Shown here: piece after piece, positions 7,589 through 16,067 of the stretch | How the letters are laid out: each line of letters starts with the position of its first letter | Position numbering within the stretch: the stretch's first letter is position 1 | NCBI RefSeq assembly: GCF_014904745.1 | Contig: NZ_JACZCS010000039.1 | Location: forward strand, 1 to 64,000 | DNA from: Oricola nitratireducens | GTDB lineage: Bacteria > Pseudomonadota > Alphaproteobacteria > Rhizobiales > Rhizobiaceae | DNA length: 64,000 nucleotides | Reading direction: 5' to 3' | The notes under the pieces: generated by a model | Databases searched by the model: none | The model's input: only the letters and a program-made list of their open reading frames with translations | Told to the model about the DNA's origin: nothing | Made by a program: the position numbers and the translations under genes

Positions 7589-8422
7589 ATGCCGCTCTAT
7601 CGGGCGCACGCCGGAGACGGCGTCGTGTGGATCACCGGGGCAAGCAGCGGGATCGGCCGCGCGCTGGCGCTGCAGCTGGCGCATCGCGGCTATGTCGTCG
7701 CGGCGACGGCACGCGCTTCCGACAGTCTCGACCGGCTCGCCGCCGAAAGCGAGCGCATGAGCGGCGCCATCCGGGCGTTTCCCTGCGATGTCACCGACCG
7801 GGACGCCATGCACGGAACCGTCGGCGAGATCGAAACCCTGATGGGGCCGATCCGGCTCGCCGTCTTCAATGCCGGGCTCTACCTGCCGACGCATGGCGAG
7901 GCGATCTCGATCGACGATTTCCTGACGACCTTCGAGGTCAACGTCTTCGGTACGCTGCACGGTCTCGGCCCGGTGGTCGAGCGCATGAAGGCGAACGGGC
8001 GCGGCCATGTCGTGTTCGTCGGCTCGGTCAGCGGCTATACGGGCCTTCCGGCGGCGTCCGCCTATGGCGCCACCAAGGCCGCGCTCAACAACATGGCGGA
8101 ATCGCTCTCCTTCGACTTCGAGAAGATGAACATCCGCACCCAAGTGGTGAATCCGGGGTTCATCGATACGCCGGCCACCGAGAAGAACGATTTCGAGATG
8201 CCGGCGCTGATGCCGGTGGAAAAGGCGGTGGACGCGATGATTGCGGGCATCGAGGACGGCGGTTTCGAGATCACGTTTCCGCGACGCTTCACCTATGCGC
8301 TCAAGATCCTGCGGCTGCTGCCGCATCCGCTCTATTTCGCCTGCATGAAACGGCTGACCGGCTGGCGCACGCGCCCGCTCGACTTTCGCGGCACGACGCC
8401 TGTGAATGTGCGGTCCAACTAG
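7589..8422 (+). CDS. Short-chain dehydrogenase/reductase
   Basis: A 277-residue SDR. The NAD(P)-binding loop is TGASSGIG (16-23), NAG is at 94-96, and the catalytic residues are Ser146, Tyr159 and Lys163 (SAYGATK). Position 41 is Arg after the second strand (ATARAS), which favours NADPH. ATG 7589 has AAGGAG six bases upstream. It lies 79 bp after the ChrR-like gene on the same strand and may be read from the same promoter. In Rhodobacter an SDR is found in the RpoE/ChrR regulon near the cfa-like gene, so a role in lipid or aldehyde handling under photooxidative stress is plausible but not shown. Confidence 0.85.
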   Translation: MPLYRAHAGDGVVWITGASSGIGRALALQLAHRGYVVAATARASDSLDRLAAESERMSGAIRAFPCDVTDRDAMHGTVGEIETLMGPIRLAVFNAGLYLPTHGEAISIDDFLTTFEVNVFGTLHGLGPVVERMKANGRGHVVFVGSVSGYTGLPAASAYGATKAALNNMAESLSFDFEKMNIRTQVVNPGFIDTPATEKNDFEMPALMPVEKAVDAMIAGIEDGGFEITFPRRFTYALKILRLLPHPLYFACMKRLTGWRTRPLDFRGTTPVNVRSN

Positions 8423-8784
8423 ATCCAGGATTTTGCCGGTCTACCGGATTTCGCGCCTTGCACGGCGTAAAGCATATCCGTCGTGTTATAGCTCCATGCC
8501 GAGAGAGCCGAACCGATGGCGAGCCCCCTCCGGCACCGTTCTTGCGCGCGCACGGATCGTGCATTGCTTATTTCTCTTACGATGTGTTCCGTTCCGTCCG
8601 GCCCAGGATCGAATTGGATCTGGAGGATGTTCGCTATCCGATACCAATAGTCGTCAGAGGAATTGATCGACCCGAATATCTCGCTCTCATCGCGACATGC
8701 CATCCCCTCATGCCTCAATCGGGCCAATATCATCAGTTCTGGCTGAGATGCGGTTAAATCGAAATGCTTGTATTGTCCGGGCAT
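8419..8784 (-). CDS. Possible 121-residue hypothetical protein
   Basis: A minus-strand reading frame in a low-GC stretch, beginning MPGQYKHFDL and containing RLRHEGMACRDE and DDYWYRIANILQIQF, with a mixed residue composition that looks like a real globular protein in its first 70 residues. The last 45 residues are rich in Arg, Ala and Ser and may be read-through of non-coding DNA. No good ribosome binding site is visible, and an alternative TTG at 8814 adds ten residues. I recognise no family. It may be a remnant of the AT-rich insert. Confidence 0.35.
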   Translation of the reverse strand: MPGQYKHFDLTASQPELMILARLRHEGMACRDESEIFGSINSSDDYWYRIANILQIQFDPGPDGTEHIVREISNARSVRAQERCRRGLAIGSALSAWSYNTTDMLYAVQGAKSGRPAKSWI

Positions 8785-8836
8785 TCTTGTAACGCTTTGT
8801 AACCAGAAAAACAATTATATCGCCATCTCATATTTT

Positions 8837-9103
8837 CTATTCTTTTATATTTATATACAATCCATAGTTTGAATTTTTTGAAATACAGGCGCTGCCAGCA
8901 CCGTCTGGTGCGAGCGAAAAGCCAAAATCCTCACCATCAGATTCTTCGGCAAGGGCAATTAATAATATTCCCATATTTCTAATTGCCACACAGTCACCTT
9001 CAATCAACAAATGCCCCATCCTCTTCTCATCCGCTGGTATTATATCAAATCTTGGTTTTGATTTTTCTTCACACATTTTTTCAAGAATTTCTTCCGTCAT
9101 CAT
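8837..9103 (-). CDS. Small hypothetical protein in AT-rich insert
   Basis: An 88-residue acidic protein: a charged N-terminal helix (TEEILEKMCEEKSK), then RMGHLLIEGDCVAIRNMGILLIALAEE and a Gly/Asn-containing end. The size, acidity and low GC are similar to those of small immunity or antitoxin-like proteins, but I see no specific family motif and no partner toxin. AAAGGG lies about ten bases before the start. Base composition is clearly unlike the neighbouring genes, which suggests horizontal acquisition. Confidence 0.5.
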   Translation of the reverse strand: MMTEEILEKMCEEKSKPRFDIIPADEKRMGHLLIEGDCVAIRNMGILLIALAEESDGEDFGFSLAPDGAGSACISKNSNYGLYINIKE

Positions 9104-9221
9104 ATTTCATTGCCCTTTCTGCTTTTATACGCTTCGTCGCGGTCCTCATATGTGGCACCCGATTGCAGCGCGAACGCAATTACCTTTTGTTGCATAACAG
9201 TCGGGCGACGGAAGATCGAAG

Positions 9222-10379
9222 ATGATCATCACCTTGTCGATATCGGGATATCGCTCCATCCGCGAACTGGTCCTACCGCTGGACCGGTTGACGCTGATTA
9301 CCGGTGCCAATGGCAGCGGGAAGTCGAGTCTCTACCGCGCGATCCGGCTGCTGGCCGATGTCGCCCAAGGCCGGGTCATCGGCGCGCTGGCCAAGGAAGG
9401 CGGATTGCAGTCGACCCTCTGGGCGGGACCAGAAACCTTTTCCCGCGCGATGAAGTCCGGGGAGATGCCGGTTCAGGGTACGAGGAGACGCGGAAGCGTG
9501 AGCCTCAAGCTGGGATTTGCCGGCGAGGACTACGGCTACGCGATCGATCTCGGCCTGCCGGTGCCGGATAATGAGTCCGCATTCAATCACGATCCGGAAA
9601 TCAAGGCCGAAGCACTCTGGGTTGGCGAAAGCCTGCGGCGATCGAACGAAATAGCCAGCCGGACAGGCTCTCTGGTGCAGATTCTGTCGGAAAAGGGCGC
9701 GCGCGAAACGGTCACGAGCAAGCTTGCGGGGTTTGACAGCATGATGACGCATGCCGCCGATCCGCAGGGCGCGCCGGAGTTGCTTGCGATCCGGGAGAGG
9801 ATGCGCAACTGGCGGTTCTACGATCACCTGCGGACGGATCGCGATGCGCCGTCGCGCTTTCCCCAAATCGGCACGCGGACACCGACACTCTCTTCCGACG
9901 GCGCGGACCTGGCGGCCGCGTTCCAGACCATCCGGGAGATCGGCGACCCGGAAGCGCTTGCCGCGGCAATCGAGGATGCGTTTCCGGGCAGTTCCGTCGG
10001 TTTGTCCATGAAGGACGGAATGTTCGAGCTGGAGATGGAGCAACACGGATTGCTACGGCCGCTGCGAACGGCGGAATTGTCAGACGGGACATTGCGGTAT
10101 CTGTTGCTGGTGGTTGCATTGCTGACGCCCAGAGCGCCGCCGCTCCTGGTGCTGAACGAACCCGAGACCAGTCTGCATCCGTCTCTTCTTCCGCCGCTGT
10201 CCCGACTGATAGCCAAGGCCGCGGAGCGGTCGCAGGTTATCGTGGTCTCGCATTCGGGCGTCCTGATCGACACCCTTCGCGGACAACCGCAGACCGCCTG
10301 CTACGAACTCAGGAAAGAGCTCGGCGAAACGGTCGTGGACAGCGAAGATGATGTACCGTGGAACTGGCCAAAAAGATGA
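9222..10379 (+). CDS. AAA-family ATPase (RecF/OLD-like, COG4637 type)
   Basis: A 385-residue predicted ATPase of the SMC/RecF/OLD group without a nuclease domain. Walker A is GANGSGKSS (28-36), the signature region is ELSDGTLRYLLLV, Walker B is LLVLNEPETSLHP, and the switch motif is VVSHSG. The protein ends soon after, so no TOPRIM domain is fused. Such stand-alone ATPases are common accessory genes of unknown role. It lies at the right end of an insert between the two halves of a stress cluster and is convergent with the cfa operon, 35 bp from its last stop. No partner gene supports a defence assignment. Confidence 0.8.
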   Translation: MIITLSISGYRSIRELVLPLDRLTLITGANGSGKSSLYRAIRLLADVAQGRVIGALAKEGGLQSTLWAGPETFSRAMKSGEMPVQGTRRRGSVSLKLGFAGEDYGYAIDLGLPVPDNESAFNHDPEIKAEALWVGESLRRSNEIASRTGSLVQILSEKGARETVTSKLAGFDSMMTHAADPQGAPELLAIRERMRNWRFYDHLRTDRDAPSRFPQIGTRTPTLSSDGADLAAAFQTIREIGDPEALAAAIEDAFPGSSVGLSMKDGMFELEMEQHGLLRPLRTAELSDGTLRYLLLVVALLTPRAPPLLVLNEPETSLHPSLLPPLSRLIAKAAERSQVIVVSHSGVLIDTLRGQPQTACYELRKELGETVVDSEDDVPWNWPKR

Positions 10380-10414
10380 TCAGGATGTGACGCGGCGCGG
10401 GCTGCGTGTCGACC

Positions 10415-11707
10415 TCAGGCCGGGCGCGTGTAGACAATCTGGCGTACGTCGATGAATTCGTCGCGGAAGCCCGCCTCGCAATAGTGGAAATAGAATTCCC
10501 ACATGCGCTTGAACCGGTCGTCGAAACCGAGCGGCGCGATCTCGTCCCATGCGTCCCGGAAGCGTTCCCGCCACAGTTTCAGCGTGCGCGCGTAGTCCTG
10601 CGGGAAGATGCGCTCGCCGGCCTTTTCCAGGCCCTGCCGGGAGGTCAGCGTGTCGAGGATCTCCGGCGTCGGGAGCATGCCGCCCGGGAAGATGTAGCGC
10701 TGGATGAAATCCGGGTTCGCGCGGTATTCCGGGAAGGCGCGTTCATTGATGGTGATGATCTGCAAGCCCGCCCGGCCGCCGGGTTTCAGGACGTCGCGGA
10801 CCTTGGAGAAATAGGCCGGCCAGTAGCGTTCGCCGACGGCCTCGAACATCTCGATCGAGACGGCGCGGTCATAAGTCTCGCGCTCGTCGCGGTAATCCTG
10901 GAATTTCAGCGTGACCCTGTCGGACAGGCCGGCGCGGCGGATTCGCTCGCGCGCGAAATCGAGCTGTTCGCGGCTGATCGTCAGGCCGGTGACGCGGCAG
11001 CCGATCTCGCGGGCGGCGAATTCGGCAAAACCGCCCCAGCCGCAGCCGATCTCCAGCACGTGGTCGTTGGGGCCGATGCCAGTCGCCTTCGCCAAAGCGC
11101 GATATTTGGCGGCCTGGGCGGATTCCAGGTCGTTTGCGCCGTCGGCGAAAAGCGCCGAGGAATAGGTCATGCTCGGATCGAGCCAGCGCGCATAGAACTC
11201 GTTGCCGAGATCGTAATGGGCGGAAATATTCTTTTTCGCGTTGGTTTTGGTGTTGCGGTTCAGCCAGTGGCGGAGCGCGTTGAACATCCGGAAGACGTGG
11301 TTCGCGCGCACGATCTGGTAGCCCAGTGTCTCGTTGGCAACGAACAATTCGAGGAATGCGGTGACATCGGGGCTTTCCCAGTCGCCGTCCATATAACTTT
11401 CTCCGACGCCGATGGTGGCCTCGGAGATCGCGCGCCTCGGCAGGTTCCAGTTGTGCAGGATCAGCACCGCCTCGGGCCCCGGGCTGTTGCCGCCGACCTT
11501 GATGACGCGCTTGTCGGGCAACTGGATCGTCAGCGAGCCATGCGGCAGCCGGGTAGCGGCGCGCAGAGCCAGTTTGGCCTTCAGCGGGATCCCCCGAAGG
11601 CTGCGGCGGATGTTCTGCGGTGTCAGATGCACCGCTTTCGAAATCATTTCGTCAGCAGTCCGTCCCCTTGAGGCGGATCCGTTGATCAGGTCGTAATCAG
11701 CGCTCAT
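10415..11707 (-). CDS. cfa: Cyclopropane-fatty-acid synthase family methyltransferase
   Basis: A 430-residue SAM-dependent enzyme acting on unsaturated fatty acyl chains of membrane phospholipids. The SAM site is VLEIGCGWGGFAEFA; the family segments NYDLGNEFYARWLDPSMTYS-like, GYRVTGLTIS-like and ERYWPAYF are present. The bound bicarbonate site region lies in the C-terminal third. It is last gene of the photolyase operon, 18 bp after DUF1365. In Rhodobacter the equivalent gene cluster includes cfa homologues: one makes cyclopropanes, and another (UfaM) makes methylated chains for furan fatty acids. Which product is made here cannot be read from sequence. Confidence 0.88.
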   Translation of the reverse strand: MSADYDLINGSASRGRTADEMISKAVHLTPQNIRRSLRGIPLKAKLALRAATRLPHGSLTIQLPDKRVIKVGGNSPGPEAVLILHNWNLPRRAISEATIGVGESYMDGDWESPDVTAFLELFVANETLGYQIVRANHVFRMFNALRHWLNRNTKTNAKKNISAHYDLGNEFYARWLDPSMTYSSALFADGANDLESAQAAKYRALAKATGIGPNDHVLEIGCGWGGFAEFAAREIGCRVTGLTISREQLDFARERIRRAGLSDRVTLKFQDYRDERETYDRAVSIEMFEAVGERYWPAYFSKVRDVLKPGGRAGLQIITINERAFPEYRANPDFIQRYIFPGGMLPTPEILDTLTSRQGLEKAGERIFPQDYARTLKLWRERFRDAWDEIAPLGFDDRFKRMWEFYFHYCEAGFRDEFIDVRQIVYTRPA

Positions 11708-11725
11708 TATTCAAGGGTATCCGGA

Positions 11726-12568
11726 TTATTCGGCCGGTTCCAGCGCGTTTTGCGTGTTGCCATAGCTTGCGGGTGCGGGCGGTTTTCCGCGCGAATGGAA
11801 CTTTGCGCCCTTGAGCCAGAGCTTCAGCGCTTCCCAATGGATGCCGGCCATCACCTTTATCGTCATGAAGGGCAGACGGGCGAGCAATGCGAGAAGGTTG
11901 GCGGAGGTAAGCGCCTTCGCCTCGCCGGCGAAAGTCGCAGAGAGTAGAGGCTTGCCGTTCTCGGTTTCGAGAATGCGCATGCGCACCGTGTCGCCGGGCG
12001 GCAGCATACGGAAATGGTAGCGCGCGCCGAGGTCGATGAAGGGCGAGACGTAGAAAATCTTTGTGCGTTCCTGACGGAGGCCGGCTTCGCTCATCTGGCC
12101 GTCCTCGACGGGGCAGACATAGGTGTGGCGCTCGCCGAAGGTGTTGCGCACCTCGTAGATCAGTGCCGACAGCGCGCCGTTTTCGTCACGGCAATAATAA
12201 ACCGAAAGCGGATTGAAGACGTAGCCGAGGATGCGCGGGTAGCACAGAAGCTGCACGCTTGCCGGTCGCGGCAAACCGGCGTTGGCCACGAGTTCATCGG
12301 CGTAGGCGCGCAGCGTCGGGGCGCTCGAATGTTTGTCGAGGTGATCGGTCTCGTGGAACGACACAGGCGCGGACCGGTTTACTGCGAAAATACGCGAAAG
12401 CCGGCCAGCCTCGCCGAGGCGGTCGAGATCGATCAGCAGCGAGAAGACGCGATAGGTGAAGCGATGGCCGAAGGGCATCAGTCGGGCGTGCATGACCTTG
12501 CCCGGATAGAGCCTTGCCGCGTCGCCGACGGGCGGAAACGGCGGCTTGTCTTGCGAACTCATCGTCAT
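11726..12568 (-). CDS. DUF1365 (COG3496) family protein
   Basis: A 280-residue DUF1365 protein. Family-typical stretches are KVMHARLMPFGHRFTYRVF, YPRILGYVFNPLSVYYC, and the C-terminal TIKVMAGIHWEALKLWLKG. The family is almost always found with a COG2907 flavoprotein and a cfa-like methyltransferase, as here, so it probably acts in the same fatty acid modification route. No catalytic residues are established. Its ATG overlaps the stop of the COG2907 gene by four bases (ATGA), indicating translational coupling. Confidence 0.87.
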   Translation of the reverse strand: MTMSSQDKPPFPPVGDAARLYPGKVMHARLMPFGHRFTYRVFSLLIDLDRLGEAGRLSRIFAVNRSAPVSFHETDHLDKHSSAPTLRAYADELVANAGLPRPASVQLLCYPRILGYVFNPLSVYYCRDENGALSALIYEVRNTFGERHTYVCPVEDGQMSEAGLRQERTKIFYVSPFIDLGARYHFRMLPPGDTVRMRILETENGKPLLSATFAGEAKALTSANLLALLARLPFMTIKVMAGIHWEALKLWLKGAKFHSRGKPPAPASYGNTQNALEPAE

Positions 12569-13938
12569 TCCGCTGCCTCGACAAGCGGCAGCGCCATGTC
12601 GTGCGGTGGTGCTATCGTTGTTTCCGGACGCCAGGGCACAACGCCGCCGAGCGCCACGGCGACGTCCAGGCCGGAGCGCAGCCCGTCCTCATGGAAGCCG
12701 TAGCCGGTCCAGGCGCCCGCATACCAGATGCCGCCGCGTCCCTGGATACGGTTGAGGCGCAGTTGGGCGTCGAAGGCTGCGGCGTCGTATTGCGGATGGT
12801 CGAAGCTCCATTCGCCGAAGACCGAACCGGGCGCGGGGTCGCGCGGCGGGTTGAGCGTGACGAAGAGCGGTTTTGCGGGATCGATGTTCTGCAGCCGGTT
12901 CATCCAGTAGGTTACACAGATGTCGCTGTCCTCGCCGTCCCTCGCGTCACGCAGATAGTTCCAGGCGGCCCAGGCGGCCTTGCGTCGCGGCATGAAGGAC
13001 GGATCTCGGTGGAGTACAACCCGGTTCGGCTTGTAGGGGATTGCCTGCAGGACCGACCGCTCGTCGTCCGCTGCGTCATGCCCGCGCATGGCGAGGCTCT
13101 GGTCGGTGTGCGAGGCGAGCACGACATCGTCGTAGATTTCGGTCGCGCCGGTTTCATCGGTCACCGCGACACCGCCGGCGACGCGTTGAACGGAGCGGAC
13201 CGGAGTGCCGGTCAGCAGGCGGCCGTCGAAGCCGGCGAGCATCCGGTTCAGATAGGTGCGCGAACCGCCGGAGACGGTTTGCCACACCGGCGGAACGACC
13301 TCGAGCAGGCGGTGGTTCTCGAAGAAATTGACGAAGGAACGGGCCGGGAACTCCAGCATGCGCACGCGCGGCGTCGACCAGATCGCGGCGGCCATCGGGA
13401 TCAGGTAGTCATCGCGAAACCGCGCGGAGAACCCCCGAAGCGCCAGATAGTCTCCGATCGTGACGCGGTCGAGCAGGCCGGCCTGCCGGTCGGCGAGGCA
13501 CTGGCGGTTGAAGCGCAGGATCTCCTTCAGCATCCACCAGAAGGACGGCGAGAACAGGTTGCTCTTCTGTGCGAACAGGCTGAGCAGGTTCTGGCCGCAC
13601 CATTCGCGCCCTCCGCGGTCGAGCGAAAGCGCGAAGCTCATGTTGGATTCTTCGCTTTTGACGCCGAGATGGCGGAAGAGGGCCGACAGGTTTGGGTAGT
13701 TGCGCTCGTTGAAGACGATGAAGCCGACATCGACGGCGACCGGCGTGCCATCGTAATCGACGTCGACCGTGCAGGTATGGCCGCCCGGCCGGTTGTCGGC
13801 TTCGTAGAGCGTCACGTCGTGGCGCATGGAAAGCGACCAAGCGGCCGAAATGCCGGAAATGCCGCTGCCGATGACGGCGATTTTTTTGTTTCGATGAACC
13901 CGCTGCGATGCGACGGGCGGGACGAAATTCACGGTCAC
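12565..13938 (-). CDS. COG2907 FAD/NAD(P)-binding flavoprotein (amine-oxidase fold)
   Basis: A 457-residue flavoprotein. The FAD dinucleotide loop is IAVIGSGISGISAAW near residue 18, followed by the acidic strand end LYEADNRPGGHT. The C-terminal end GIWYAGAWTGYGFHEDGL is the second FAD segment. It resembles phytoene desaturase/amine oxidase-fold proteins and is the constant partner of DUF1365 and Cfa proteins. In Rhodobacter, genes of this neighbourhood make methylated furan fatty acids, so a desaturase role is plausible. The GTG at 13938 overlaps the photolyase stop (GTGA); another GTG two codons later is possible. Confidence 0.85.
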   Translation of the reverse strand: MTVNFVPPVASQRVHRNKKIAVIGSGISGISAAWSLSMRHDVTLYEADNRPGGHTCTVDVDYDGTPVAVDVGFIVFNERNYPNLSALFRHLGVKSEESNMSFALSLDRGGREWCGQNLLSLFAQKSNLFSPSFWWMLKEILRFNRQCLADRQAGLLDRVTIGDYLALRGFSARFRDDYLIPMAAAIWSTPRVRMLEFPARSFVNFFENHRLLEVVPPVWQTVSGGSRTYLNRMLAGFDGRLLTGTPVRSVQRVAGGVAVTDETGATEIYDDVVLASHTDQSLAMRGHDAADDERSVLQAIPYKPNRVVLHRDPSFMPRRKAAWAAWNYLRDARDGEDSDICVTYWMNRLQNIDPAKPLFVTLNPPRDPAPGSVFGEWSFDHPQYDAAAFDAQLRLNRIQGRGGIWYAGAWTGYGFHEDGLRSGLDVAVALGGVVPWRPETTIAPPHDMALPLVEAAE

Positions 13939-15401
13939 GCGGCTTTCCCTTTCATTTGCTGGTATGCGGCCAAGGCGCGATCGCGCGCGCCCTGGTGTTC
14001 GACAACAGGACGAGGATAGGTCTCGCCGAGTTTCACCCCGGCGTTTTCGAGGACGGATACTGGCGCTGCCCACGGCTTGTGCAGGTATTTGTCCGGCAGG
14101 TTCGAGAGTTCGGGCACGAAATGGCGGACATAGGCGCCGCGGGGATCGAATTTCTCGCCCTGCAGGATCGGATTGAAGATGCGGAAATAGGGCGCAGCAT
14201 CGGCGCCCGATCCGGCGATCCATTGCCAGCTCGCCGTGTTGGAGGCCGGATCGGCATCGACGAGCGTGTCGCGGAACCATGCCTCGCCATGACGCCAGTC
14301 GATCAGCAGGTGCTTGACGAGAAAGGAGCCGACGACCATACGCACGCGATTGTGCATCCAGCCGGTCTGCCAGAGCTCGCGCATGCCGGCGTCGACGATC
14401 GGATAGCCGGTCTTTCCACGCTGCCATGTTTCGAGGTTGGGGCCGGGCGCGCGCCACGGGAAATTGTCAAAACCGGCATTGTAGTTTTCGCAGGGCAGGC
14501 CGGGGAAATTGACCAGCAGGTGATACGAGAACTCGCGCCAGACAAGCTCCTTGCGGAAAGTCGTCAGGTCGCGCGCGGGCGCGGCCTCGCGGACGGCTTC
14601 CGTCGCGTGCCAGATCTGGAACGGGGTGATTTCGCCGAAGGCCAGATGCGGCGACAGTTTCGAGGTGTAAACGCCGCCGGGAAAATCGCGCTTCTCCGCG
14701 TAGCCGGACAGCGCTTCCTCATGGAAACGGCCGAGACGGGCGCGCGCGCCAGCTTCGCCGGGCGTCCATTCCGCCGCGATGCCGCCGGCCCAGTCCGGGC
14801 GTGCCGGCAACAGCGTCCAGTCGCCGAGCGCCTCGCTATCGATCGCACGGTCAAACGCAACGAGTCTTTCCGGCGCATCGGCAGGAGGGCGGGGATGGTG
14901 GGTCTCGGAGAAGGCGCGCCAGAACGGCGTGTAAACACGGTAGGGGCCGCCGGAGCCGGTCTTCATGCGCGTCGGTTCGTGCAGAAGCTGGCCGGAGAAG
15001 CTTTCGACCGTTGTGCCATTGACGCGCAAACCCGCCTTGATCGCCGCATCACGTCGCATCTGCGCCGGTGCATGGCGGCGGTTCCACAGGACCGCTTTCG
15101 CCCCGGTGTCCGCGATCAGCGTTTCAAGAATGTGCAGCGGGTCGCCGCGTTTCAGGACGAGGCGCGCGCCAAGACGGTCGAGGCTTTCGGCAAGCCGGCC
15201 GAGCGAATTGTGCAGCCACCAGCGCTGGGCGCCGCCGAGCGGGATCGTGCGCTTGTCGTCCTCGAGGACGAAGAGCGGGATGACCGGATTGCCGCTTTCG
15301 GCAGCCGCCAGCAATGCGAGGTTGTCGCGGGTCCTCAAATCGCTGCGGAACCAGACGATGACGGGGGCTTCGGGAAGGCGGGCAGGCGGGTGGTCTTGCA
15401 T
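13935..15401 (-). CDS. phrB: Deoxyribodipyrimidine photo-lyase
   Basis: A 488-residue cryptochrome/photolyase protein that splits UV-induced cyclobutane pyrimidine dimers using light and FADH. The N-terminal antenna-binding domain begins VIVWFRSDLRTRDNLAL; the C-terminal FAD domain has WREFSYHLLVNFP, GYPIVDAGMREL, TGWMHNRVRM, and NTASWQWIAGSGADAAPYF. These match class I CPD photolyases. It is the first gene of a minus-strand operon with COG2907, DUF1365 and cfa genes, each overlapping or nearly so. The operon starts with a TGATCC-N16-CGTAAC promoter. The Rhodobacter phrA and cfa genes are also RpoE/ChrR targets. Confidence 0.93.
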   Translation of the reverse strand: MQDHPPARLPEAPVIVWFRSDLRTRDNLALLAAAESGNPVIPLFVLEDDKRTIPLGGAQRWWLHNSLGRLAESLDRLGARLVLKRGDPLHILETLIADTGAKAVLWNRRHAPAQMRRDAAIKAGLRVNGTTVESFSGQLLHEPTRMKTGSGGPYRVYTPFWRAFSETHHPRPPADAPERLVAFDRAIDSEALGDWTLLPARPDWAGGIAAEWTPGEAGARARLGRFHEEALSGYAEKRDFPGGVYTSKLSPHLAFGEITPFQIWHATEAVREAAPARDLTTFRKELVWREFSYHLLVNFPGLPCENYNAGFDNFPWRAPGPNLETWQRGKTGYPIVDAGMRELWQTGWMHNRVRMVVGSFLVKHLLIDWRHGEAWFRDTLVDADPASNTASWQWIAGSGADAAPYFRIFNPILQGEKFDPRGAYVRHFVPELSNLPDKYLHKPWAAPVSVLENAGVKLGETYPRPVVEHQGARDRALAAYQQMKGKAA

Positions 15402-15431
15402 CGGTCCATTTCTAATTCGGTCGTGGAGGGT

Positions 15432-15459
15432 GTTACGCCGTTCGTGCCGCGTTGGATCA
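15432..15459 (-). promoter_or_regulatory. Probable RpoE/ChrR-type (ECF11) promoter before photolyase
   Basis: On the minus strand TGATCC (15459-15454) and CGTAAC (15437-15432) are separated by exactly 16 bases, as in the promoter before the ChrR-like gene. The photolyase ATG is 31 bases downstream of the -10 element. The twin occurrence before two genes of one known regulon makes chance unlikely, though the sigma factor itself is outside the window. Confidence 0.68.
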
Positions 15460-15674
15460 GCGGCAAGACCGAATTGGGTGACAAAACCGGAAGTTTCGCG
15501 CGCGGTGGCACGTCACGGTTTGAAAGACGCGTCACGATCCTTTGTTCAAATGTGATTTTACGCCGGCCACATTGATGCCGTAAGGCTTCCTTAACCACAT
15601 TTGTGTACCGATTCCGGTAAGTTACCCGCGTCAATCGTACCGGCCGCTCGCGCCGAAATTTCGGGGATATTCAG

Positions 15675-15896
15675 ATGGACTTCCGTTCCTCAGACATGAC
15701 CGATGATCGCGACCTCGATTGCGAATCCTCAATTGAGGCCGATTTCGAAGCGCTTGCGGAACGAGCGGTGGCGGCGGGCTGGGGCGACGATGAAGTTGCG
15801 AACGCGCTGTTGAGCCTCGCGCAGGCCCGGATCGAGACGACGCGGGCCGATGCTTTCATCGGCAGGGACCCGCTGACGGGACGCCTCCCGCATTAG
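15675..15896 (+). CDS. Small conserved-type hypothetical protein
   Basis: A 73-residue acidic protein with a helical centre, FEALAERAVAAGWGDDEVANALLSLAQAR. Short proteins of this pattern (acidic start, 'A.GW...EVA.ALL.LA') are common in rhizobial genomes but have no known role. GGGGA lies nine bases before the ATG. It is divergent from the photolyase operon; the 274 bp between them hold the photolyase promoter and no other gene I can support. Confidence 0.6.
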   Translation: MDFRSSDMTDDRDLDCESSIEADFEALAERAVAAGWGDDEVANALLSLAQARIETTRADAFIGRDPLTGRLPH

Positions 15897-16067
15897 GTGC
15901 GGACTGCAAGAATATCTCGATAAACAAATCCGCAGTTTCCACGGGCGACAACTTGCCGTTCGCCTTTAAGTTGGTTTTAGGAATTGTCACTAGCCTGTGA
16001 GCGAAGAAGAATTTCTTCGGGCCGAAGTCGAAATGTTGTTCGGTCAAACGCTTCGCGCTCAGGTTGG

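Noticed and set aside
8305-8700. Plus-strand extension of the SDR region as a longer protein
   Set aside because: The SDR stop at 8422 is clear; overlapping frames are Arg-rich with no homology.
9222-10379. ATPase as part of a named phage-defence system
   Set aside because: No nuclease, reverse transcriptase, TIR or other effector is fused or adjacent, and the ATPase alone does not identify a system.
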